Positions 19,515-27,749 of a stretch of DNA of 64,000 nt are shown in pieces. A program made the position numbers and the translations under genes. Numbering within the stretch: position 1 is the first letter of the stretch; every line of letters starts with the position of its first letter. The notes below the pieces were generated by a model, which did not search any database, was not told the DNA's origin, and saw only the letters and a list, made by a program, of their open reading frames with translations. Source of the stretch: Sphingomonas sp. PP-CE-3A-406 (lineage in GTDB: Bacteria; Pseudomonadota; Alphaproteobacteria; Sphingomonadales; Sphingomonadaceae); assembly GCF_003688625.1 (NCBI RefSeq), contig NZ_RCWY01000002.1, positions 186,001-250,000 of the forward strand, in the 5' to 3' direction.

Positions 19515-20483
19515 ATGGAAATCGTAGCGGCAGATATCGGCGGAACGCACGCGCGCTTCGCGATCGCCGAGGTCGAGAGCGGGCGCGTCGTTTCGCTTGG
19601 CGAGCCGGCGACGCTCAAAACCGCGGACCACGCCTCGCTCCAGACCGCGTACCAGGCGTTCGAGGCCGGCCTCGGGCGCCCCCTCCCCCGCGCGCTGGCG
19701 ATCGCGGTCGCGTCGCCGGTCGCGAACGACGTCATCCGGCTGACCAACAACCCGTGGATCATACGCAAGTCGCTGATCACCGAGCGGCTGAAGGCCGACC
19801 AGTGGGTGGTGGTCAACGATTTCGGCGCGGTCGGTCATGCCGTCGCGCAGGTGCCGAGCAGCGACTTCATCCACCTTTGCGGCCCCGATACGCCGCTGCC
19901 GTCCGAGGGCATCACGACGATCTGTGGCCCCGGTACCGGGCTCGGCGTCGCGCAGCTGCTGCGGCGTAAGGACGGCTATCAGGTCCTCGAAACCGAGGGC
20001 GGGCATATGGACTTCGCGCCGCTCGACGGGATCGAGGACGCGTTACTGAAGCGACTGCGGAAGACTTTCACACGTGTCTCCGCCGAGCGCGTCGTGGCCG
20101 GGCCGGGCATCGTCGCGATCTACGAGACGCTCGCTGCTCTGGAGGGCCGCGCGGTCCCCAGCCATGACGACAAGACGATCTGGACCGAGGCGATCGACGG
20201 TACCGATTCGATCGCGCTCGCCGCGCTCGACCGGTTCTGCCTCGCGCTCGGCGCGGTCGCGGGCGATCTGGCGCTGGCACAGGGCGCGAAGGCGGTCGTG
20301 ATCGCAGGCGGCCTCGGCTTCCGGATCAAGGATCGCCTGATTCGCTCAGGCTTCGACCAGCGCTTCGTCGCCAAGGGCCGCTTCCAGGGCATGATGGCGG
20401 CGATGCCCGTCAAGCTCATCACTCATCCCCAGCCCGGCCTGTTCGGCGCCGCGGCCGCTTTCGCACAGGAACACACCCAATGA
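19515..20483 (+). CDS. glk: Glucokinase
   Basis: Phosphorylates glucose to glucose-6-phosphate and so feeds zwf. The 322-residue protein begins with the ATP-binding motif VAADIGGTHARFAIAE and carries VVNDFGAVGH (catalytic Asp region) and ICGPGTGLGVAQL. It is the Glk family of proteobacteria, not the ROK family. The ribosome binding site GGGAGAAA precedes the ATG. The last 4 bases overlap eda (ATGA). Confidence 0.95.
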   Translation: MEIVAADIGGTHARFAIAEVESGRVVSLGEPATLKTADHASLQTAYQAFEAGLGRPLPRALAIAVASPVANDVIRLTNNPWIIRKSLITERLKADQWVVVNDFGAVGHAVAQVPSSDFIHLCGPDTPLPSEGITTICGPGTGLGVAQLLRRKDGYQVLETEGGHMDFAPLDGIEDALLKRLRKTFTRVSAERVVAGPGIVAIYETLAALEGRAVPSHDDKTIWTEAIDGTDSIALAALDRFCLALGAVAGDLALAQGAKAVVIAGGLGFRIKDRLIRSGFDQRFVAKGRFQGMMAAMPVKLITHPQPGLFGAAAAFAQEHTQ

Positions 20484-21088
20484 CCGCAACTATCGCAGAC
20501 ATCATGCAGACCAGCGCCGTCATCCCGGTGCTAGTGATCGAGGACGCGGCACTCGCACGACCGCTCGCCGAGGCGCTGGTTGCCGGCGGCCTGCGCGTGC
20601 TTGAGGTGACGTTGCGCACCGGCGCCGCGCTGGAGGCGATCGCCGAGATGAAGAAGGTGCCGGGCGCCATCGTCGGTGCCGGTACCGTCGTCAACACGCA
20701 GCAGTTCGTACAGGTCCGCGATGCAGGCGCGGAGTTCATCGTCTCGCCGGGGCTGACCGAACGCCTTGCCGCGCCGATCATCGAGAGCGGCATTCCGTTC
20801 CTGCCGGGAATCGCCAATGCGGCGGATATCATGACCGGGCTCGACCTGGGCCTGACGCACTTCAAGTTCTTTCCCGCCGAGGCGAATGGCGGGTTGAAGG
20901 CGCTCAAGGCTCTGGCCGCGCCGTTCTACCAGTGCAGCTTCTGCCCGACCGGCGGGATCACCGAAGCGAGTGCGCCCGAGTGGCTGGCATTCAAGCCGGT
21001 GCTCTGCGTCGGCGGGAGCTGGGTGACCGGCGGGACGATGGCCGAAATCGAGATCAAGGCACGCGCGGCTAACGCGTTGCGAGGGTAA
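20480..21088 (+). CDS. eda: 2-dehydro-3-deoxy-phosphogluconate (KDPG) aldolase
   Basis: Cleaves KDPG to pyruvate and glyceraldehyde-3-phosphate, the last step of the pathway. The 202-residue TIM-barrel protein shows the catalytic Glu in LRVLEVTLRTGAALEAI and the Schiff-base Lys in HFKFFPAEANGG near residue 133, plus CPTGGI. The start codon overlaps the glk stop, so the two are translationally coupled. It is the last gene of the operon; a palindrome fills the gap to convergent mltG. Confidence 0.96.
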   Translation: MTATIADIMQTSAVIPVLVIEDAALARPLAEALVAGGLRVLEVTLRTGAALEAIAEMKKVPGAIVGAGTVVNTQQFVQVRDAGAEFIVSPGLTERLAAPIIESGIPFLPGIANAADIMTGLDLGLTHFKFFPAEANGGLKALKALAAPFYQCSFCPTGGITEASAPEWLAFKPVLCVGGSWVTGGTMAEIEIKARAANALRG

Positions 21089-21247
21089 CTCCTCCCCGGC
21101 ACGGGGAGGGGGACCGCGACGCGCAGCGGCGGGGTGGAGGGGGAGCGCCACGAGCGAACCGCCTGCCGTAGTCGCCACTGCTGGTACGCTTGCGGAGAGC
21201 CCCCTCCACCATCCTGCGGATGGTCCCCCTCCCCGTTCCGGGGAGGA
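21089..21247. repeat. Palindromic repeat filling the eda-mltG gap
   Basis: The arms TCCTCCCCGG (21090) and CCGGGGAGGA (ending 21247), with inner GGTGGAGGGGGAGC/GCCCCCTCCACC pairing, make a 159-base foldback. It occupies the whole space between the stop codons of convergent eda and mltG, so it is well placed to serve as a two-way terminator. Confidence 0.8.
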
Positions 21248-22216
21248 TTACATTTCGCCGCGTGCTTTACGAATGGCGTACCATTTCTTCACGTTGGCGT
21301 TGTGTTCGGCCAGCGTGTTCGCGAACACGTGGCCGCCAGTGCCGTCCGCCACGAAGTAGAGCGCCTGGGTCTGCGCCGGGTCGAGCACCGCGTCGATCGA
21401 AGCGCGGCCTGGGTTGGCGATCGGGCCGACCGGCAGGCCGGCTTCGGCGTAGGTGTTGTAGCCGTTCTTCGCGTGCAGTTCCGACCGCAGGATGCGGCGG
21501 CCTAGCGGACGTCCCTTGGTGATCGGGTAGATCACGGTCGGGTCCGCCTGGAGCGGCATGCCGCCCCGCAGGCGATTGCCGTAGACTGCGGCGACGGTGC
21601 GGCGTTCGGAGGGCTTGCCGGTTTCCTTCTCGACGATGGAGGCGAGGATGATCGCCTGTTCGGGCGTCGTCACCGCGATGCCGGGCTTGCGCGCGGCCCA
21701 GGCGGTCGCGAGGTAGGTCTTCATCGCCGCCTGCATCCGCGTGACGACCGATGCGCGGGTGTCGCCGGCCTGGAAGGCGTAGCTGTCGGGGAGAATCGAG
21801 CCCTCCGCCGGGACGGGTACGGTGCCGGTGAGGCCGTCGGCCTTCGCCAGCGCGTCGTGGACGAGGACCGAGGGATAGCCTTCGGGGACGACGACGAGGC
21901 GCTGGACGACCTTGCCGCCTTGCATCAGCTTGAGAATATCGGACTGGCTGGTGTGCGGCGCGATGCGGTATTCGCCAGCCTTGATCGGGTCGCCCGAGCC
22001 GAACACGCGGGCATACAAGCGGAAGCGGCGGGCCGAGGGGATCGCGCCGGCCTTTTCGAGTTCGGTGGCAGCGCCGGCCAGCGTGCTGCCTTCGCCGATC
22101 TGGACGGTCAGCGTGCGGGGGGCTGGGCCTGCGCCGCCCCAGCCCTGGACGACCAGGAACAGCGCTACGACTGCCGCCAAGCCTAAGACGAGTCCGAAAC
22201 AGCCGACCTTGCGCAT
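21248..22216 (-). CDS. mltG: Endolytic transglycosylase MltG (YceG family)
   Basis: Cleaves nascent peptidoglycan strands and is thought to set glycan length. The 322-residue protein has an N-terminal membrane anchor (FGLVLGLAAVVALFLVVQGW, residues 4-23), a LysM-like region (VQIGEGSTLAGAATELEKAG), and the YceG catalytic domain with the Glu motif ASIVEKETGKPSERRTVAAV and the substrate segment LQADPTVIYP. It follows fabF on the minus strand, with a palindrome in the 105-base gap, and is the last gene of the fab cluster. Confidence 0.94.
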   Translation of the reverse strand: MRKVGCFGLVLGLAAVVALFLVVQGWGGAGPAPRTLTVQIGEGSTLAGAATELEKAGAIPSARRFRLYARVFGSGDPIKAGEYRIAPHTSQSDILKLMQGGKVVQRLVVVPEGYPSVLVHDALAKADGLTGTVPVPAEGSILPDSYAFQAGDTRASVVTRMQAAMKTYLATAWAARKPGIAVTTPEQAIILASIVEKETGKPSERRTVAAVYGNRLRGGMPLQADPTVIYPITKGRPLGRRILRSELHAKNGYNTYAEAGLPVGPIANPGRASIDAVLDPAQTQALYFVADGTGGHVFANTLAEHNANVKKWYAIRKARGEM

Positions 22217-22230
22217 TGGTACTCCTTGGA

Positions 22231-22316
22231 TCCCCGCGAAGGCGGGAACCCAGTCTGGGCCCCCGCCTTGGGCCCCATCAAAGTATTACTTTGATGGGTG
22301 ACCCTTCGCGGGGGAA
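22231..22316. repeat. Family B palindrome interrupted by a second palindrome, between fabF and mltG
   Basis: The left arm TCCCCGCGAAGGCGGGAACC is intact, but the right arm is split: CCCCCGCCTT is separated from CTTCGCGGGGGAAC by about 35 bases. That insert contains CCATCAAAGTA-T-TACTTTGATGG (22275-22297), an 11-base perfect dyad much richer in A/T than its surroundings. Confidence 0.8.
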
Positions 22317-22321
22317 CAGGA

Positions 22322-23584
22322 TTACTGGACCTTGGTCATCACCAGCGACGCGTTGGTGCCGCCGAAGCCGAACGAGTTGTTCAGCACCGCGCGGACTTCA
22401 CGCTTCTTGGCCACGTGCGGGACGAGGTCGACCCCGACGCAGCTGTCGCTCGGATTGTCGAGGTTCAGCGTCGGCGGGACGATCTGGTCGCGCAGCGCGA
22501 GGATGCAGAAGATGCTCTCGACCGCGCCGGCGCCGCCAAGCAGATGGCCGATCGCCGACTTGGTCGACGACATCGACAGGCCCGAGATCGCATCGCCGAA
22601 CAGGCGACGGACCGCGCCGAGTTCGAGTTCATCGCCCAGAGGCGTCGAGGTGCCATGCGCGTTGATGTAATCGATGTCCTCGAGCTTGAGACCCGACTTC
22701 TTGATCGCCATCTGCATCGATCGGAACGCGCCATCGCCTTCGGGATGCGGCGCGGTGACGTGGTACGCGTCGCCCGACAGACCGTAGCCGATCACCTCGG
22801 CATACATCTTCGCACCGCGGGCCTTGGCGTGCTCATATTCCTCGAGCACCAGCACGCCCGCACCCTCGCCCATCACGAAGCCGTCGCGATCCTTGTCGTA
22901 GGGACGCGAAGCCTTCTCAGGCGAATCGTTGAAGTTCGTCGACAGCGCGCGCGCCTGCGCGAACCCGGCGATGCCGAGCGGGCAGACGGTGCCCTCCGCG
23001 CCGCCCGCGAGCATCACGTCGGCGTCGTCCATCGCGATCATCCGCGCGGCGTCGCCAATGGCGTGCGCGCCGGTCGAGCAGGCGGTGACGACCGCGTGAT
23101 TCGGACCGCGCAGGCCGTATTTGATCGAGACCTGACCCGAAATCAGGTTGATCAGGCGACCATGGACGAAGTGCGGCGAGACGCGGCGCGGGCCCTTGGT
23201 GTGGAGGACGATCGATTCGCTCTCGATGCCCGGCAGTCCGCCGATGCCCGAGCCGATCGAGACGCCTGCACGCCAGCTCTCTTCGAGCGTCATCTCGGTC
23301 AGCCCGGCGTCTTCCAGAGCCTGGCCAGCGGCGTCGATGCCGTAGATGATGAAAGGATCGACCTGGCGCTGGACCTTGTGATCCACCCGTTTGCCGGGGT
23401 CGAAGCCGTACTCGTGGTCGGCCGGCTTCACCTCGCAGGCGATGCGGCACACCTGATCCGACGCGTCGAAGCGCGTGATCGGGCCCGCGCCCGACTTGCC
23501 GGCGAGGATATTCGCCCAGGCCGTTTCAACATCCGCCCCCAGGGGGGTGACCAGGCCTAGCCCGGTTACGACGACACGCCGCAT
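22322..23584 (-). CDS. fabF: Beta-ketoacyl-ACP synthase II FabF
   Basis: Condenses malonyl-ACP with acyl-ACP in fatty-acid elongation. The 420-residue thiolase-fold protein shows the catalytic triad: Cys in VTACSTGAHAIGDAAR, His in NAHGTSTPLGD and His in KSAIGHLLGGAG. It starts VVVTGLGLVTPLG right after the ATG. It lies 121 bases downstream of acpP, the conserved acpP-fabF order. Confidence 0.97.
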   Translation of the reverse strand: MRRVVVTGLGLVTPLGADVETAWANILAGKSGAGPITRFDASDQVCRIACEVKPADHEYGFDPGKRVDHKVQRQVDPFIIYGIDAAGQALEDAGLTEMTLEESWRAGVSIGSGIGGLPGIESESIVLHTKGPRRVSPHFVHGRLINLISGQVSIKYGLRGPNHAVVTACSTGAHAIGDAARMIAMDDADVMLAGGAEGTVCPLGIAGFAQARALSTNFNDSPEKASRPYDKDRDGFVMGEGAGVLVLEEYEHAKARGAKMYAEVIGYGLSGDAYHVTAPHPEGDGAFRSMQMAIKKSGLKLEDIDYINAHGTSTPLGDELELGAVRRLFGDAISGLSMSSTKSAIGHLLGGAGAVESIFCILALRDQIVPPTLNLDNPSDSCVGVDLVPHVAKKREVRAVLNNSFGFGGTNASLVMTKVQ

Positions 23585-23705
23585 GGCTTCAAACTCCGTC
23601 TGCTCTCAAAACGAAACGGCTCCCCGCCCTCTTTGCCCAAGGACGGGGAGCCGCTCAAATCACACCCTTCAGGGCAGGTCCAAAGTTTTGAACCCTAAAC
23701 CCTGA

Positions 23706-23942
23706 TCAGGCCTTGTGCTCGTCGATGTAGGTGATCGCATCCTTGACGGTCGCAATCTTCTCGGCGGCATCATCGGGGATCTCGACACCGAACTCTTCCT
23801 CGAACGCCATGACGAGTTCGACGATGTCGAGGCTGTCTGCGCCCAGGTCGTCGATGAAGCTCGCGTCCTCGGTCACCTTGTCGGCTTCGACGCCGAGATG
23901 CTCGACGACGATCTTCTTCACGCGGTCAGCTGTCTCGCTCAT
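23706..23942 (-). CDS. acpP: Acyl carrier protein AcpP
   Basis: Carries growing acyl chains on a 4'-phosphopantetheine arm. The 78-residue acidic protein contains [19 protein letters not shown], with the attachment Ser at residue 37. The ATG at 23942 gives [17 protein letters not shown], the conserved start; upstream in-frame codons are discarded. The AGGGAAC ribosome binding site lies just before it. Neighbours are fabG upstream and fabF downstream. Confidence 0.98.
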   Translation of the reverse strand: MSETADRVKKIVVEHLGVEADKVTEDASFIDDLGADSLDIVELVMAFEEEFGVEIPDDAAEKIATVKDAITYIDEHKA

Positions 23943-24019
23943 GGTAGTTCCCTCTTCAAATCTGGGGGTTTTCGGTATTTCCTGAACGCACCTAGAACGC
24001 GGCAGTTCAGCGCGCAAGT

Positions 24020-24760
24020 TCAGATCATCGCCATCCCGCCGTTCACGTGCACGGTTTGTCCCGTGACGTAGCCGGCTTCACGGCTAGCGAGGTACACGAT
24101 CGCCGCACCGATGTCTGCGCCTTCGCCGAGGCGGCCGGCGGGAATCTTCGCGGTGAGCGCGGTCTTCTGCGCGTCGGGCAGCGCGTCGGTCATCGGCGAG
24201 GTGATGAACCCGGGCGCGACGCAGTTGACGGTGATGCCGCGGCTGGCGAGTTCCTGCGCCATCGATTTCGACATGCCGATCAGGCCCGCCTTCGATGCCG
24301 CGTAGTTCGCTTGCCCTGGATTGCCGGTGACGCCGACGATCGAGGTGACCGAGATCATCCGGCCGAACCTTGCCTTCATCATCGGCTTGGCGGCGGCGCG
24401 CATGAGACGGAACGCGGCTTCAAGATTAACGCGGATGACGCTGTCCCACTCCTCGTCCTTCATCCGCATCGCGAGATTGTCGCGGGTGACACCGGCGTTG
24501 TTGACGAGGATGTCGAGCTTGCCGCCGAGCGCCTCGACCGCCTGCGGGACGAGGGCGTCGACTGCTGCTGCGTCAGAGAGGTTGCAGGGGAGCGCGACGT
24601 GGTTGCCGCCGAGGCTAGCGCGGAAGGCTTCGAGCTTGTCGGCGTTGGAGCCGGATACCGCGAGGCGCGCGCCTTGCGCGGCGAGGGCTTTGGCGATCTC
24701 GGACCCGATCCCGCCGGATGCCCCGGTGACGAGGGCGGTCATGCCTGTGAGGTCGAACAT
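24020..24760 (-). CDS. fabG: 3-oxoacyl-ACP reductase FabG
   Basis: NADPH-dependent reduction of beta-ketoacyl-ACP in fatty-acid elongation. The 246-residue short-chain dehydrogenase has the Rossmann motif TGASGGIG near residue 12, NNAGVTRD, and the catalytic Y-x3-K in [15 protein letters not shown]. The ATG at 24760 gives [19 protein letters not shown]. The preceding gene on the strand is the GxxExxY gene; the usual neighbour would be fabD directly. Confidence 0.96.
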   Translation of the reverse strand: MFDLTGMTALVTGASGGIGSEIAKALAAQGARLAVSGSNADKLEAFRASLGGNHVALPCNLSDAAAVDALVPQAVEALGGKLDILVNNAGVTRDNLAMRMKDEEWDSVIRVNLEAAFRLMRAAAKPMMKARFGRMISVTSIVGVTGNPGQANYAASKAGLIGMSKSMAQELASRGITVNCVAPGFITSPMTDALPDAQKTALTAKIPAGRLGEGADIGAAIVYLASREAGYVTGQTVHVNGGMAMI

Positions 24761-24774
24761 TTTGGTCTCCAGAT

Positions 24775-25197
24775 TCAAGAAATTTGTTCGCGCAGAGGCG
24801 CAGAGGCGCTGAGAGGATAGTGATTGTTGACGAGCCGGCGCACGCCTTCCTTGAGCATCTCGCCACCGAAGTTGATGAGCAGGCCGACGGGCTGCTTGGT
24901 CAATCTCAGATAGGTCAGCAGTTGCTTGGCATGCACCGGGCTCAGCTGATCGATCGATTTGATCTCGAGGATCAGTCGCTCGTCTACCAACAGATCGATA
25001 CGGAAGGCGGCAGCAAAACACATTCCTTCGAATTCGATGTCTACCGGACGCTGTCGTTCCACGCGATATCCCATCGCAGCGAGCTTGCCCGCCAAGACGG
25101 TTTCATAAACGCTTTCGAGCAGTCCCGGCCCCAAGTCGCGGTGGATGCGGATCGCGACATCAATGACGTCGCCGGTGATCCGATCGATATCCACCAT
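24775..25197 (-). CDS. GxxExxY family protein (PD-(D/E)xK-like)
   Basis: A 140-residue protein with the family signature GLLESVYE (G-x2-E-x2-Y) near residue 25 and a nuclease-like core FRIDLLVDERLILEIKSI, which fits the PD-(D/E)xK fold (Asp ... Glu-x-Lys). The function of the family is unproven. It sits between fabD and fabG, normally adjacent in alphaproteobacteria, and is bounded by near-identical inverted repeats, one just before the start codon and one inside its last codons (ASAPLREQIS). This suggests a mobile cassette. Confidence 0.88.
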   Translation of the reverse strand: MVDIDRITGDVIDVAIRIHRDLGPGLLESVYETVLAGKLAAMGYRVERQRPVDIEFEGMCFAAAFRIDLLVDERLILEIKSIDQLSPVHAKQLLTYLRLTKQPVGLLINFGGEMLKEGVRRLVNNHYPLSASAPLREQIS

Positions 25198-25233
25198 CGC
25201 AATCTCCTCTGCGCCTCCGCGCCTCTGCGCGAA
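24787..25233. repeat. Inverted repeats bounding the GxxExxY gene
   Basis: The left repeat (24787-24817) begins TTCGCGCAGAGGCGCAGAGG; the reverse complement of the right repeat (25205-25233) begins TTCGCGCAGAGGCGCGGAGG. Over about 30 bases they differ at a few positions and by a 2-base length change. They enclose nearly the whole gene. Confidence 0.9.
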
Positions 25234-25244
25234 CCACTCTTACT

Positions 25245-26204
25245 CTACAAACTCCGAACAAGCGCCTCGATGTCGTCCATCGTGATGACGCTCGTCGTCT
25301 CGACGTCGGGGGTGATGCGCTTAACCATCGGGCTGAGCACCTTGCCGCCGAATTCGACGAAGTGGTCGACCCCCGCCGCATGCATCGCCAACACCGATTC
25401 GCGCCAGCGGACCATGCCGGTGACCTGTTGGACCAATAGATGACGGATCGCACCGGGGTCGGCGACGGCGGTGGCGTCTACGTTGGCGAAGACCGGGACC
25501 AAAGGCGCGCGGAGGTCTGCGTCGAGGAGCGCGGCTTCCATGGCTTCGGCGGCGGGTTGCATCAGGGGGCAGTGGAAGGGGGCGGAGACGGGCAAGAGAA
25601 CCGCGCGCTTGGCGCCGAGGTCCTTGGCCAGCGCGATCGCCTTTTCGATGGCGAGGCGGTGGCCGGAGATGACGACCTGCGAGGGGTCGTTGTCGTTGGC
25701 GACGGTGCAGATCAGTTCGGAGCCGCCCTCCGCAAGGATCGCGTCGACCGCGGCGCCGGCGATCAGCTGCGCCTTTTCGACGTCGGTGCCGAGCAACGCG
25801 GCCATCGCGCCCTCGCCTACCGGTACTGCGGCCTGCATCGCGCGGCCGCGGAGTTTCAGGAGGCGGGCGGTGGTCGAGAGGTCGAGCGCACCGGCGGCGC
25901 ACAGGGCGGTGTATTCACCGAGGCTGTGGCCGGCGACGTAGTCGGCCTTGTCGGCAAGGCGGATGCCGCCTTCCTTTTCGGCGACGCGCAAGGTGGCGAT
26001 GGCGTTCGCCATGATTGCGGGCTGGGCGTTCTCGGTGAGGAGCAGGTCGTCGGCGGGCCCTTCGCTCATCAGGCGGAACAGGTGCTGGCCGAGCGCCTCG
26101 TCGACTTCGGCGAAGACCTCGCGGGCGGTGGCACTGGCGTCGGCGAGCGCCTTGCCCATGCCGACAGACTGGCTCCCCTGGCCGGGGAAGATGAACGCGC
26201 GCAT
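25245..26204 (-). CDS. fabD: Malonyl-CoA:ACP transacylase FabD
   Basis: Loads malonyl groups onto ACP for chain elongation. The 319-residue protein begins MRAFIFPGQGSQSVGMG and has the nucleophilic Ser in GHSLGEYTALCAAG near residue 93 and the catalytic His in SAPFHCPLMQPA near 205. It is the first gene of the minus-strand cluster fabD-(GxxExxY)-fabG-acpP-fabF-mltG. Its upstream region is shared with the divergent RcnB-like gene. Confidence 0.96.
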   Translation of the reverse strand: MRAFIFPGQGSQSVGMGKALADASATAREVFAEVDEALGQHLFRLMSEGPADDLLLTENAQPAIMANAIATLRVAEKEGGIRLADKADYVAGHSLGEYTALCAAGALDLSTTARLLKLRGRAMQAAVPVGEGAMAALLGTDVEKAQLIAGAAVDAILAEGGSELICTVANDNDPSQVVISGHRLAIEKAIALAKDLGAKRAVLLPVSAPFHCPLMQPAAEAMEAALLDADLRAPLVPVFANVDATAVADPGAIRHLLVQQVTGMVRWRESVLAMHAAGVDHFVEFGGKVLSPMVKRITPDVETTSVITMDDIEALVRSL

Positions 26205-26290
26205 GGCCTCTCCTCTGTGTTTGGTTTCGTTCGAGCGCGGGGCCTATAAAGGTGCGTGCCGAGTTGCAACCTGAACAAACCTCGCGGCCT

Positions 26291-26341
26291 TGCGACAATA
26301 TGCGACCATTTCACCGGCCCTGCGACAAGCGCCTGCGACAA
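26291..26341. promoter_or_regulatory. Four direct TGCGAC repeats between divergent fabD and the RcnB-like gene
   Basis: TGCGACAA or TGCGACCA begins at 26291, 26301, 26321 and 26334. The first three are spaced by 10 and 20 bases, that is, one and two helical turns. The array lies in the 199-base divergent promoter region and may bind a tandemly acting regulator. No known box is matched with confidence. Confidence 0.35.
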
Positions 26342-26403
26342 TCGGCTCCCAGATTATGGAGGACGCCGCAGCAACGGCGCCGTGTTTTCAACGGGAGATT
26401 ATC

Positions 26404-26766
26404 ATGAAGACGTTCATCCTCAGCGCACTTGCGGCTACGCTCGTCGCCAGCCCGCTGCTCGCCGCAGCGCCGGCCGAAGCGCAGCAGCAGCGTCGCGAAG
26501 TCACAACCGTGCGCCACAACGATAACAACGGCCGCACCGTCGTCACCAAGCGCACCGTCGTCCGCACGCCGCAGTATCGCAACTGGCGCGCCGGCCAGCG
26601 CTTCGATCGTCGCCAGGCGCAGAACTACCGGGTCATCACGACGTACCGCAACTATCGCCTCGCCGCTCCGCCGCGTGGCAGCCAGTGGGTCCGCTCGGGC
26701 AACGACGCGTTGCTGATCAACGGTCGCGGCAACGTGGTCCAGGTTCGTGGCGGCGCGTTCCGGTAA
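26404..26766 (+). CDS. Small secreted basic protein, RcnB-like
   Basis: A 120-residue protein with a clear signal peptide (MKTFILSALAATLVASPLLA, cleavage near residue 24-26) and a mature part rich in Arg, Asn and Tyr. The tail LAAPPRGSQWVRSGNDALLI is the conserved core of the RcnB/DUF periplasmic family, whose Escherichia coli member affects nickel/cobalt homeostasis; the role in sphingomonads is unknown. The CGGGAG ribosome binding site precedes the ATG at 26404. The gene stands alone between divergent fabD and a palindrome. Confidence 0.8.
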   Translation: MKTFILSALAATLVASPLLAAAPAEAQQQRREVTTVRHNDNNGRTVVTKRTVVRTPQYRNWRAGQRFDRRQAQNYRVITTYRNYRLAAPPRGSQWVRSGNDALLINGRGNVVQVRGGAFR

Positions 26767-26820
26767 ATCGGTAGGGGCGGATCTTGGGGGACGTAATAAG
26801 TACGCCCCCTCGCTTCATGC

Positions 26821-26904
26821 CCGTCATCCTGACGTAAGTCAGGATCCAGGGTTACGAGCGGCGGCATTTCTGGCTCTGGATCCTGACTTTCGTCAGGATG
26901 ACGG
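26821..26904. repeat. Palindromic repeat, family C
   Basis: The arms CCGTCATCCTGACGTAAGTC and CGTCAGGATGACGG flank an inner GGATCCAGGGTTAC loop region, giving an element of about 84 bases. It lies downstream of the RcnB-like gene and may end its transcript. Confidence 0.85.
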
Positions 26905-26969
26905 GACTAGTTGAACGAAGCACACCTACCTTGCCTTTCCCCGATAAACGGGTAAGGCGTTCTGCAACC

Positions 26970-26997
26970 GGGGTGAGAGATTCGCGTCTCTCGCCCC
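26970..26997 (+). promoter_or_regulatory. Hairpin in the rpsF leader
   Basis: GGGGTGAGAGA (26970-26980) pairs with TCTCTCGCCCC (26987-26997) around TTCGCG, followed by TGTTTG. It lies about 80 bases before rpsF and could be a leader structure for the ribosomal operon. Autoregulatory S6:S18-binding leaders are known upstream of rpsF in many bacteria, but I cannot match that motif by eye. Confidence 0.35.
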
Positions 26998-27076
26998 TGT
27001 TTGCATTCTAGACGACAGCCGGAGGGGTGCACGCATGGGGCGTGTATCAGCGATCGGCCAAGACGAAGGACAAGAC

Positions 27077-27511
27077 ATGGCTCTTTACGAGCACGTGTTC
27101 CTTGCGCGCCAGGATCTGGCACAAGCGCAGGTGGACGCACTGGCGGAAATCGCCACCAAGATCGTGAACGACAACGAAGGTCGGGTCGTAAAGACCGAGA
27201 ACTGGGGCCTGCGTTCGCTGGCGTACAAGATCGCCAAGAACCGCAAGGCGCACTATGTCATGCTCGAGATCGATGCCCCGGGCAGCGTGATCGCAGAGCT
27301 GGAGCGTCAGACCCAGATCAACGAAGACATCATCCGTTACATGACGGTCAAGGTCGACACCCTCGAAGAGGGCCCGACCGTGATGATGCGCAAGCAGGAT
27401 CGTGACCGCGAGCGTCGTGGCGACCGTGAAGGTGGCCGTGAGGGCCGTCCCGATCGTGGCGATCGTCCGGATCGTGGTCCCCGTCGTGACCGCGAAGAGG
27501 GAGCTGAATAA
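27077..27511 (+). CDS. rpsF: 30S ribosomal protein S6
   Basis: A small-subunit protein that pairs with S18 on the platform. The 144-residue product starts [20 protein letters not shown] and contains [20 protein letters not shown] and the conserved YMTVKVD. The ribosomal core ends near residue 95; the remaining 45 or so residues are a low-complexity Arg/Asp/Gly tail (repeats of RDRE and RPDRGDRP), longer than in enteric S6. The ATG at 27077 is preferred over 27035. First gene of rpsF-rpsR-rplI. Confidence 0.96.
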   Translation: MALYEHVFLARQDLAQAQVDALAEIATKIVNDNEGRVVKTENWGLRSLAYKIAKNRKAHYVMLEIDAPGSVIAELERQTQINEDIIRYMTVKVDTLEEGPTVMMRKQDRDRERRGDREGGREGRPDRGDRPDRGPRRDREEGAE

Positions 27512-27513
27512 TC

Positions 27514-27738
27514 ATGGCACGTCCATTCTTCCGCCGCCGCAAGAGCTGCCCGTTCTCCGCCAAAGACGCTCCCCGGATCGACTATAAGGACGTCCGGTTG
27601 CTGCAGGGCTTCGTGTCCGAGCGTGGCAAGATCGTCCCGTCGCGTATCACTTCGGTGGCCGCAAAGAAGCAGCGCGAACTGGCTCAAGCCATCAAGCGTG
27701 CGCGTCATCTGGGCTTGCTGCCCTACATCGTTAAGTAA
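27514..27738 (+). CDS. rpsR: 30S ribosomal protein S18
   Basis: The binding partner of S6 in the 30S subunit. The 74-residue basic protein begins [15 protein letters not shown] and has the family motif [22 protein letters not shown]. It begins 2 bases after the rpsF stop, so the two are translationally linked. Confidence 0.98.
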   Translation: MARPFFRRRKSCPFSAKDAPRIDYKDVRLLQGFVSERGKIVPSRITSVAAKKQRELAQAIKRARHLGLLPYIVK

Positions 27739-27749
27739 GGAGCGCCCAC

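Noticed and set aside
22298..23560. A 420-codon frame antisense to fabF
   Set aside because: It mirrors fabF codon structure and has no recognisable domain; fabF itself has all catalytic residues.
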